Assembly: GCF_001571345.1 (NCBI RefSeq)
Contig: NZ_BCTP01000005.1
Location: 82,746-146,745, forward strand
Direction of reading: 5' to 3'
Source of the DNA: Komagataeibacter xylinus NBRC 15237
GTDB taxonomy: Bacteria > Pseudomonadota > Alphaproteobacteria > Acetobacterales > Acetobacteraceae
DNA length: 64,000 bases
Positions 10,457 through 17,912 of this stretch are shown here, one piece after another (the stretch's first letter is position 1; each line of letters begins with the position of its first letter). The notes beneath the pieces were generated by a model. That model was not told where the DNA came from. It was given only the letters and a program-made list of their open reading frames with translations, and did no database searches. The translations under genes and the position numbers were made by a program.

Positions 10457-12279
10457 TGTGTGGCATTGTAGGGGTTGTGGGCAGCAATCAGGCCACGCCG
10501 GTCATTCTCGATGCCCTGCGGCGGCTGGAATATCGGGGCTATGATTCCGCCGGTATCGCAACGCTTGAGCACGGCCATGTCGAGCGCCGCCGGGCGGCAG
10601 GCAAGCTCGACCATCTTGCCTCGCTGCTCGCGCGCGTGCCGCTGCCGGGTGTGACCGGCATAGGCCACACGCGCTGGGCCACCCATGGCGCGCCCACCGA
10701 GAACAATGCCCACCCGCATGGCACGGAGCGCGTGTCGGTGGTGCATAACGGCATTATCGAAAACTTTGAGGAACTGCGCCGCGAGCTTGAGGCGGCAGGC
10801 CAGGTCTTCTCGACCGATACCGATAGCGAGACCATCGCCCAACTGGTTGACTACCACCTGCAGCGTGGCCTCTCCCCGCGTGAGGCTGCGCATGAATGCC
10901 TCAGGCGGCTGGAAGGCGCCTATGCGCTGGCCATGATCTTTGCCGGCCATGACGACATGGTCATCGGCGCACGGCATGGCGCGCCGCTGGTGGTGGGCTT
11001 TGGCGATAACGAGATGTTCCTCGGCTCCGACAGCCTGGCCCTGGCGCCGCTCACCCGCCGCATCGCCTATCTCGATGATGGCGACTGGACGGTGATCACA
11101 CCCGCTGGCGCCACGTTCTTTGACATGGCGGGCAACCCGGTCGAACGCCCGGTCAGGATGACGGCGCTGATCGCGGCCTCGGTCGGCAAGGATGGCTACC
11201 GGCATTACATGGAGAAGGAACTGCACGAGCACCCGGTGGTGATTGGCCAGACGCTCCAGCGCCTGATCGACCCCGCCACCCGCCGTGTGGTGATGCCTGA
11301 CCTGCCGTTTGACCTCGCCGCCATTCCCCGCGCCGTGATTACCGCCTGCGGCTCGGCCTTTTATGCGGGCATGATCGGGCGCTACTGGATCGAGCAGTAT
11401 GCCCGCCTGCCAGTCGATATCGACGTGGCGAGCGAGATGCGTTACCGCAACCCGCCGCTGGCCAATGGTGGGCTGGGGCTGCTCATCTCGCAGTCGGGCG
11501 AGACGGCGGATACGCTGGCCGCCCTGCGGGGCATGCGGGCGGCGGGGCAGCATATCGTCTCGGTGCTCAATGTGGAGCAGAGCACCATGGCGCGCGAAAG
11601 CGATGCCGTGCTCGGCACCGTGGCGGGCCCTGAAATCTCGGTGGCCAGCACCAAGGCGTTTACAGCCCAGCTTTCGGTGCTGGCGTGCCTGACCATCGCC
11701 TTCGCCCGCGCGCGCGCCGCGATTGACGCGGCACAGGAAGAACGCATGGTGACCAGCCTGCTCGACCTGCCAAGCAAGGCCACCGAGGTGTTCGAGCGCC
11801 ATGACGAGATCCGCCGCATGGCCGCCATTGTGGCGGGCGCGCGTGATGTGCTGTATCTGGGCCGCGGGGCCATGTTCCCCGTAGCGCTTGAAGGGGCGCT
11901 CAAGCTCAAGGAAATCACGTACATCCACGCCGAGGCCTATGCCGCGGGCGAGATGAAGCATGGCCCCATATCGCTGATCGACAGCACCGTGCCGGTCGTG
12001 GCCACCGTGCCGTCGGGGCCTCTGTTTGAAAAAACGCTGTCCAACCTGCAGGAAGCCAAGGCCCGTGGCGGCCGCCTGCTGGTGTTTACCGACATGGCGG
12101 GCGCGCCCCGCCTGCGCGAGATTGCGGAATGCGTGGTGGCGATCCCGACGGTGGATGAGTTTGTGGCCCCCATCCTGCAGACCATTCCGGTGCAGATCCT
12201 GGCCTATGAGGTGGCGCTGATCAAAGGCACGGATGTGGACCAGCCGCGCAATCTGGCCAAATCCGTTACTGTTGAATAG
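10456..12279 (+). CDS. glmS: Glutamine-fructose-6-phosphate aminotransferase (isomerizing)
   Basis: First committed step of hexosamine synthesis: fructose-6-phosphate plus glutamine gives glucosamine-6-phosphate. The 607 aa protein starts MCGIVGVVG, with Cys2 the glutaminase nucleophile. Two SIS sugar-isomerase domains follow (for example ITACGSAFYAGM and YLGRGAMFPVALEGALKLKE), and the C-terminus KSVTVE is typical. It overlaps glmU by one base. No glmS ribozyme is present upstream because the genes overlap, so regulation must act at the glmU promoter or after translation. Confidence 0.97.
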   Translation: MCGIVGVVGSNQATPVILDALRRLEYRGYDSAGIATLEHGHVERRRAAGKLDHLASLLARVPLPGVTGIGHTRWATHGAPTENNAHPHGTERVSVVHNGIIENFEELRRELEAAGQVFSTDTDSETIAQLVDYHLQRGLSPREAAHECLRRLEGAYALAMIFAGHDDMVIGARHGAPLVVGFGDNEMFLGSDSLALAPLTRRIAYLDDGDWTVITPAGATFFDMAGNPVERPVRMTALIAASVGKDGYRHYMEKELHEHPVVIGQTLQRLIDPATRRVVMPDLPFDLAAIPRAVITACGSAFYAGMIGRYWIEQYARLPVDIDVASEMRYRNPPLANGGLGLLISQSGETADTLAALRGMRAAGQHIVSVLNVEQSTMARESDAVLGTVAGPEISVASTKAFTAQLSVLACLTIAFARARAAIDAAQEERMVTSLLDLPSKATEVFERHDEIRRMAAIVAGARDVLYLGRGAMFPVALEGALKLKEITYIHAEAYAAGEMKHGPISLIDSTVPVVATVPSGPLFEKTLSNLQEAKARGGRLLVFTDMAGAPRLREIAECVVAIPTVDEFVAPILQTIPVQILAYEVALIKGTDVDQPRNLAKSVTVE

Positions 12280-12347
12280 ACACGCGCAGGCACGCTGGCA
12301 CACTCGCCGCCAGCACGACTGAACCAGCACAGGGGCACGGCAGGCAC

Positions 12348-13343
12348 ATGACAGCACCAACGGCATTCCCCCACGGTCCGGGTCCGCGCGTTCTGGTGCG
12401 CGGTGCCGGGGTTTCGGGGCTGACGGCGGCGGTGACCCTGGCCGAACGGGGCGCGCGGGTGGTGGTGCATGAATGTGGCCCGCGCGTAGGCTGGGGCGCC
12501 TCATGGAAGGCAGGCGGCATGCTGGCCCCGTGGTGCGAGGCCGAATCTGCAACGCCAGAGGTCACCGCCCAGTCCCTCGCCTCGCTCGACTGGTGGGATG
12601 CGCACGTGCCCGGCGTGGACCGCAACGGCACGCTGGTGCTCGCGCCTGCGCGCGACGTGCGCGAGATCATGCGCTTTGGCCGCCGCACCTCACATTACGA
12701 GACCATTGGCGAGGCCGAGATCACGCAGCTTGAGCCGGACCTGGCCGATCGCTTCTCGCGTGCGCTGTTCTTTGCGGGCGAGGGCCACGTCAACCCGCGT
12801 GATGCGCTGGCGGTCCTGGCCGCGCGCGTGGTCGAGCTGGGGGGTGAAATCCGGTTCAACGTGCCGGTGGATGAACAGCCTGCGGGCTTTGATTGGGTAG
12901 TGGACTGCACCGGCATCGCCGCCCGCGACGAGTTGACCGATATGCGCGGGGTGCGCGGCGAGATGCTGTTGCTGCGCTGCCCGGATGTAACGCTGCGCCG
13001 CCCGGTGCGCATGTTGCATCCACGCATTCCCATTTACATCGTGCCGCGTGCCGACCATGTGTACATGGTGGGGGCCACCATGATCGAGAGCGAGAACGCA
13101 GGCCCGATGACCCTGCGCTCGATGGTGGAAATGCTGGGCGCGGTCTATGCCCTGCACCCCGCCTTTGGCGAGGCCGAGATTCTCGAAACCGGCACCGGCC
13201 TGCGCCCCTCCTACCCAGACAACATGCCCGCCGTGCGCCACGAGGGGCGGCGCATCCATATCAACGGCATGTATCGCCACGGCTTCCTGCTCTCGCCCGT
13301 GCGGGCGGCGGAGGCGGCCGATATCGTGTTCGGCGCGGCGTGA
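12348..13343 (+). CDS. thiO: Glycine oxidase ThiO (FAD-dependent)
   Basis: FAD-dependent oxidase converting glycine to the imine dehydroglycine, the C2-N source of the thiamin thiazole ring. It is 331 aa, with a Rossmann dinucleotide-binding motif GAGVSGLTAA near the N-terminus and the DAO-type C-terminal segment TGLRPSYPDNMPAV. The position directly ahead of thiS-thiG supports ThiO over other DAO-family oxidases. There are only 68 bases after glmS, with no recognisable TPP riboswitch, so the operon may be read from glmS or from a weak local promoter. Confidence 0.9.
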   Translation: MTAPTAFPHGPGPRVLVRGAGVSGLTAAVTLAERGARVVVHECGPRVGWGASWKAGGMLAPWCEAESATPEVTAQSLASLDWWDAHVPGVDRNGTLVLAPARDVREIMRFGRRTSHYETIGEAEITQLEPDLADRFSRALFFAGEGHVNPRDALAVLAARVVELGGEIRFNVPVDEQPAGFDWVVDCTGIAARDELTDMRGVRGEMLLLRCPDVTLRRPVRMLHPRIPIYIVPRADHVYMVGATMIESENAGPMTLRSMVEMLGAVYALHPAFGEAEILETGTGLRPSYPDNMPAVRHEGRRIHINGMYRHGFLLSPVRAAEAADIVFGAA

Positions 13344-13364
13344 GCAGCCCTACAGGAGCGTTCC

Positions 13365-13565
13365 ATGCAGATAACGGTAAATGGCGAACGCCACGACGTG
13401 CAGGCCACAACCCTGAGCGCCCTGCTTGCCGAGATGGGCTATGACGCCACCACCCGCATCGCCACGGCGGTGGATGGCTGCTTTGTCGCGGCCAGTAAGC
13501 GTCCGGCCCTTGCGCTGCACGCGGGCGCGCAGGTGGAAATTCTGGCCCCCATGCAGGGAGGATAA
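13365..13565 (+). CDS. thiS: Sulfur carrier protein ThiS
   Basis: Ubiquitin-fold protein of 66 aa that carries sulfur as a C-terminal thiocarboxylate for thiazole synthesis. It ends in the required Gly-Gly and begins [12 protein letters not shown], the typical ThiS N-terminus. The stop codon TAA shares its last base with the ATG of thiG, indicating translational coupling with its acceptor enzyme. Confidence 0.93.
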   Translation: MQITVNGERHDVQATTLSALLAEMGYDATTRIATAVDGCFVAASKRPALALHAGAQVEILAPMQGG

Positions 13566-14341
13566 TGGCAATGACCCTTTTTTATGGCACCGAACTCGCC
13601 TCGCGCCTGATGCTGGGCACGGCGCAGTATCCCTCGCCTGAAATCCTGGCGGATGCCGTGCGCCGGGCCGGGGCCGGGGTGGTGACCGTATCGCTGCGGC
13701 GCGAGGCGGCAGGCGCGCGCGCGGGCCAGGCGTTCTGGGAACTGATCCGCGGGCTTGACGTGCCCGTGCTGCCCAACACGGCGGGCTGCCACACCGTGCG
13801 CGAGGCCGTGACCACGGCGCAGATGGCGCGCGAGGTATTCGGCACCGACTGGATCAAGCTCGAGGTGATTGGCGAATCCGACACATTGCAGCCCGACATG
13901 TTCGCCCTTGTCGAAGCAGCACGAATCCTGACCGAGGACGGCTTCAAGGTCTTCCCCTACATGACCGAGGATCTGGTGGGGGCCGAGCGCCTGCTGCGCG
14001 CGGGCTGCGAGGTGCTGATGCCCTGGGGTGCCCCGATCGGTTCGGGCAAGGGGCTGAACAACCTGTTTGGCCTGCGCGCGCTGCGCGCGCACTTCCCCGA
14101 CGTGCCGATGGTGGTGGATGCAGGCATTGGCGTGCCCTCGCATGCCGCACAGGCCATGGAACTGGGCTATGACGCGGTGCTGATCAACACGGCGGTGGCC
14201 AAGGCGGGCGATCCGGCTGAAATGGCGCGCGCCTTCGCCATGGCGGTCGAGGCCGGGCGCATGGCCTATATTGCCGACCCGATGGAGGAACGCGACATGG
14301 CCGTGCCTTCCACGCCCGTTATCGGGCAGGCGGTGCTATGA
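13565..14341 (+). CDS. thiG: Thiazole synthase ThiG
   Basis: TIM-barrel enzyme that condenses DXP, dehydroglycine and ThiS thiocarboxylate into the thiazole phosphate. The 258 aa protein starts with a short lead before [20 protein letters not shown], characteristic of ThiG. The Schiff-base lysine is in DWIKLEVIG, and the phosphate-binding loops [21 protein letters not shown] are present (start of helix described only). It overlaps thiS by one base and thiE by four (ATGA). Confidence 0.95.
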   Translation: MAMTLFYGTELASRLMLGTAQYPSPEILADAVRRAGAGVVTVSLRREAAGARAGQAFWELIRGLDVPVLPNTAGCHTVREAVTTAQMAREVFGTDWIKLEVIGESDTLQPDMFALVEAARILTEDGFKVFPYMTEDLVGAERLLRAGCEVLMPWGAPIGSGKGLNNLFGLRALRAHFPDVPMVVDAGIGVPSHAAQAMELGYDAVLINTAVAKAGDPAEMARAFAMAVEAGRMAYIADPMEERDMAVPSTPVIGQAVL

Positions 14342-14961
14342 GCGCCGCACCGCTGCCCTCGCGCATTTACCCGGTTGTTGATGAAGCCCGCTGGGTGGGC
14401 CAGCTTGGCCAGGCAGGTGCGAAGCTGATCCAGTTGCGCCTCAAGGATATGGCCCCCGAGGCCCTGCTGCGCGAAATCCGCGCAGGTATGGCGCAGGCAC
14501 GCCAGCATGGCGTGTGCCTCGTGCTCAATGATTACTGGCGCATCGCGATTGATGAGGGGGTGGATTACATCCATCTCGGGCAGGAAGACCTTGATACGGC
14601 AGACCTGCCCGCCATCCGTGCGGCCGGGATCAGGCTGGGTGTCAGCACCCATAGCGAGGCGGAACTCGAGCGCGCGCTCTCTATCAGGCCTGATTACGTG
14701 GCCCTTGGCCCGGTCTGGCCCACCAGGCTGAAAAAGATGCCATGGGGGCCGCAGGGCACGGCAAAACTGACGGCGTGGAAGCAGCGCATCGGTGATCTGC
14801 CGCTCGTGGCGATTGGCGGCATTACGCTCGAGCGCGCGCCCTCATGCATTGCGGCGGGAGCGGACTGTGTCTCGGCAGTGTCGGATTTCATTCGCATGCC
14901 TGACCCGGCGGGGCAGGTAAAGGCCTGGCTTGCCGCGACCCGCACGCGACAGCCCTTGTGA
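14338..14961 (+). CDS. thiE: Thiamine-phosphate synthase ThiE
   Basis: Joins thiazole phosphate and hydroxymethylpyrimidine diphosphate to give thiamin phosphate. It is 207 aa with TIM-barrel motifs: QLRLKD for pyrophosphate binding, [28 protein letters not shown] and the phosphate-binding IGGITLE. It overlaps thiG by four bases. No thiC or thiD is in the window, so pyrimidine synthesis is encoded elsewhere. Confidence 0.92.
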   Translation: MSAAPLPSRIYPVVDEARWVGQLGQAGAKLIQLRLKDMAPEALLREIRAGMAQARQHGVCLVLNDYWRIAIDEGVDYIHLGQEDLDTADLPAIRAAGIRLGVSTHSEAELERALSIRPDYVALGPVWPTRLKKMPWGPQGTAKLTAWKQRIGDLPLVAIGGITLERAPSCIAAGADCVSAVSDFIRMPDPAGQVKAWLAATRTRQPL

Positions 14962-15109
14962 AAAAGTGGAACATAATGTGATCGCTGTTGTGTTGTTCAT
15001 GCAACGCTTCTGTGGCATTATTGGTACTGGCGCTTCTGGTCCTTGAAGGAACACCTCTTGCGGCCAGATATTGAGTTCACCACGCCGGATTCTGCAGTAC
15101 CGATACGCA

Positions 15110-15128
15110 ATGAACATAATCTGTTCAT
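15110..15128. promoter_or_regulatory. Palindromic operator-like site before the exchanger gene
   Basis: A perfect inverted repeat ATGAACA-5-TGTTCAT lies 60 bases upstream of the exchanger start codon, in a 226-base gap after thiE. A partial half-site TTGTTCATG occurs near 14992-15000. An AT-rich stretch TATTATATATT (15150-15160) downstream could hold the -10. The geometry fits a dimeric helix-turn-helix regulator; the regulator is unknown. Confidence 0.45.
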
Positions 15129-15187
15129 GGTCGGTCGCTAGGGTTGGCCTATTATATATTGATGTGGCCGGAAGGCGGGGATTTTGA

Positions 15188-17809
15188 ATGGAGATAGCGG
15201 GTCTGGCAGCAATCTTGATGGCGATTGCCGTGCTGCTTGTCGTGGTCAGCGCGGTCCAGCCGCTTGCCCGCCGCCTCGAACTGTCCGAGACCGTGCTGCT
15301 TGCCATCGTGGGCATCGTGATCGGCGGTGCGGCCGATCTCGTGCTGCGCAACAGCCATCTGGAAATATTCAATGGCGCTGCGGAAACGCTGCTGGATTTT
15401 CCGCTTAACAGCGAAGCGTTCCTGCTCATCTTCCTGCCCATACTGGTGTTTCAGGGCGCACTTGGCATTGATGTGCGCAGGCTGGCGCATGAAACCGCCA
15501 CCGTGCTTCTGCTGGCCGTAGTGGCGGTTGCCGTGTCCACCGCCGCCATCGGTTTCGCGCTTTATCCGCTGGCGGGCATGCCGCTTGCGGTATGCCTGCT
15601 GCTCGGCTCCATCGTGGCCACGACCGACCCGTCGGCGGTGGCGGGCATCTTCAAGGAAATCGGGGCGGCAAGCCGCCTGACCCGCCTGGTGGAGGGCGAG
15701 GCGCTGCTCAATGACGCGGCGGCCATTTCCATCTTCACCATCCTGCTCGGCTCGATTACGTCGCACCACAAGATCATGCTGGGCGGGGCGGTGCTGGAGT
15801 TCCTGGTCTCGTTCATTGGCGCGCTCATCATTGGCATCTTGTTCGGGCGGCTGGTGCTCATGATGATCCCGGCCCTGGGCGCCGCTCCCGCGGCCGAGGT
15901 CACGCTGACGGTGGCGCTGCCCTACCTGTCCTATATCGTATGTGATGAATTCCTTGGTTTTTCGGGCGTGGTGGCCACGGCGGCCTCGGGGCTGACCATC
16001 TCCATCTATGGCCCGTCCACCTTCCGGCCCCAGACCTGGCGCTTCCTCAACGAGTTGTGGCAGCAGCTTGTGTTCTGGGCGGGGTCGCTGGTGTTCGTGT
16101 TGGCATCGATGCTCGTGCCGCGCCTGCTGGTGGGCATGACGAAGTGGGACTGCGTGCTGATCCTTGTGGCTGCCGGTGCCGGACTGCTCGCGCGCGGGGC
16201 GGTGGTGTTTGGCATGCTGCCTGTTCTTGCCGCCACCAAGCTCTCGCCGCCGGTGCCCACGCCGTTCAAGGTGACGATGGTGTGGGGCGGCCTGCGCGGG
16301 GCGATTACGCTGGCGCTGGCGCTGGCCGTGACGGAAAACGAGCATGTCTCGAGCAGCATCGCGCACTTCATCGGCATTATCGCCACGGGGTTCGTGCTGA
16401 TCACGCTGTTCGTCAACGGGCTGTCGCTGCGCTACCTCGTGCTGTTCCTCAAGCTTGACCAGTTGCCGCTGATCGATCAGGCACTGCGCCACCAGATCCT
16501 GGCCATCGGCCTTGGCGAAGTGCGTGACCAGACGCGCGACGTGGCGGGCGAGCTTGGCTTTTCGCCCAACGTGACCAGCACGGTGGTCGATGTGCTCGAC
16601 CGGCGCGTCCATTCCGAGGAGCAGGCCAATACGTTCGATACCGCACTCGGCGACCGCCAGCGCGTGACGCTGGCACTGATCGTGGTCGCCAACCGCGAGC
16701 GTTCCATCCTGCTCGACCTGTTCCGCATTCAGGGCCTGTCGCGCCGGGTGATGGAAACATTGCTGCGCTCGGCCGAGGCCATGGTGGATGGCGCGCGCCT
16801 CGAAGGCCGCTTTGGCTATGTGCGCGCCTTGCGGCGCAGGCTGCGGCCCTCGCTGCGCTTTCGCGTGGCGCAGTTCATCCACCATCGCTTCAATTTCGAC
16901 ACCCCCCTCATGTACTGCATGATGGAGCGTTTCGAGATGCTGATGATCGGCTATTTCGTCTCGCTGTCGCTCACGCGCTTCATGCGCCAGCGCATGGAGC
17001 CGACGCTTGGCGTGCGTATCAGCGAGATCGTGGGCGAGGTGCTTGGCCGGCAGTGCAAGCTGCTTGATGAGGCGCTACAGACCCTGCGGCTGCATTATCA
17101 TGGGTATTCCGAGGCGCTGGAAAACCGGATGCTGCGCCAGATCGCGCTCAGGCTTGAAGAGGAAAAATACGATACCCTGATGTCGGAATCGCTGCTGAGC
17201 GAGGAACTGCACCGTGAACTGCACCGCGATGTGGAACACCGCCGCGAGCAGCTTGATTTCCGGCTCAAGTTCAACATCCGCGCGGGTATTGAAAGTCGTA
17301 TCCACAATTTCCCTCTCTTCGAGGGCGTGGCCGATGGCGTGCTGCATGACATTGCCATGAAGATGTCGATCCATTTCTCCACGCCCGGCGAGCGGCTGTA
17401 CCGCAAGGGGCAGAAGGTGCGCACGGTCTATTTCATCAGCGCGGGCCTTGCCGAGACGCATTACCCCAAGCATGACGTGCGCTTCGGGGCCGGGGCCGTG
17501 CTTGGCGGCGAGGAAGCGCTGAAGGACGGGCGCGTGGCGGCGACCAGCCGGTCGTTGCAGTTCGGGCATTTCATGACCATGAGCGCGCGCGACTTTCGCA
17601 AGCTGGTCGAGGATTATCCCCATATCGGTGAAAATCTCGAGCGCCTGTTACAGGCCCGCGCCAAGGGCGAATTGCCCGATGCCCAGCTTCTGCCCGGCGA
17701 TGGCGCGGAAATGGCGGGCCGCGCGCCCTCCTATGATGCAATCGATCTTGCCACCGCCCCGGTGACACAGGCCATACCGGTGCGTCAGAGCGACGCAGGC
17801 AACGCCTGA
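15188..17809 (+). CDS. CPA1-type Na+/H+ exchanger with C-terminal cyclic-nucleotide-binding-like domain
   Basis: Inner-membrane cation/proton exchanger, 873 aa, about twice the size of a minimal NhaP. Residues 1-420 carry a dozen or so hydrophobic helices with the conserved TDP (146-148) and ExxxND (Glu171, Asn175-Asp176) of the ion-binding core. A long cytoplasmic helical region follows. From about 700 to 820 lies a cNMP-binding fold with a recognisable phosphate-cassette-like segment GGEEAL...RVAATS. The architecture resembles the large SOS1/sperm-type NHE proteins. A palindromic site upstream suggests dedicated control. Whether the tail binds cyclic nucleotide is unproven. A repeat element follows the stop. 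Confidence 0.87.
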   Translation: MEIAGLAAILMAIAVLLVVVSAVQPLARRLELSETVLLAIVGIVIGGAADLVLRNSHLEIFNGAAETLLDFPLNSEAFLLIFLPILVFQGALGIDVRRLAHETATVLLLAVVAVAVSTAAIGFALYPLAGMPLAVCLLLGSIVATTDPSAVAGIFKEIGAASRLTRLVEGEALLNDAAAISIFTILLGSITSHHKIMLGGAVLEFLVSFIGALIIGILFGRLVLMMIPALGAAPAAEVTLTVALPYLSYIVCDEFLGFSGVVATAASGLTISIYGPSTFRPQTWRFLNELWQQLVFWAGSLVFVLASMLVPRLLVGMTKWDCVLILVAAGAGLLARGAVVFGMLPVLAATKLSPPVPTPFKVTMVWGGLRGAITLALALAVTENEHVSSSIAHFIGIIATGFVLITLFVNGLSLRYLVLFLKLDQLPLIDQALRHQILAIGLGEVRDQTRDVAGELGFSPNVTSTVVDVLDRRVHSEEQANTFDTALGDRQRVTLALIVVANRERSILLDLFRIQGLSRRVMETLLRSAEAMVDGARLEGRFGYVRALRRRLRPSLRFRVAQFIHHRFNFDTPLMYCMMERFEMLMIGYFVSLSLTRFMRQRMEPTLGVRISEIVGEVLGRQCKLLDEALQTLRLHYHGYSEALENRMLRQIALRLEEEKYDTLMSESLLSEELHRELHRDVEHRREQLDFRLKFNIRAGIESRIHNFPLFEGVADGVLHDIAMKMSIHFSTPGERLYRKGQKVRTVYFISAGLAETHYPKHDVRFGAGAVLGGEEALKDGRVAATSRSLQFGHFMTMSARDFRKLVEDYPHIGENLERLLQARAKGELPDAQLLPGDGAEMAGRAPSYDAIDLATAPVTQAIPVRQSDAGNA

Positions 17810-17826
17810 AGCCGCAGGAAACAGAC

Positions 17827-17908
17827 AAAAATTTTTGGTGAAGCTTTTTTCAGAAAGCTTCTAAGAACGCCGCTTTTTTAAAAAAAGGTGGCGCCTAGAA
17901 GCTTTTGG
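17827..17908. repeat. Three-helix dispersed repeat, copy 2
   Basis: The first hairpin is a perfect GAAGCTTT/AAAGCTTC (17840-17847 with 17854-17861). The second is CGCC...GGCG with a long T-run facing an A-run (17868-17893). Outer flanks AAAATTTTTGG and the 3' TAGAAGCTTTT pair only partly. It lies between the convergent exchanger and DUF4175 genes, where it could act as a bidirectional terminator. It is related to the copies at 8847-8922 and 49933-50012. Confidence 0.7.
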
Positions 17909-17912
17909 TTGC

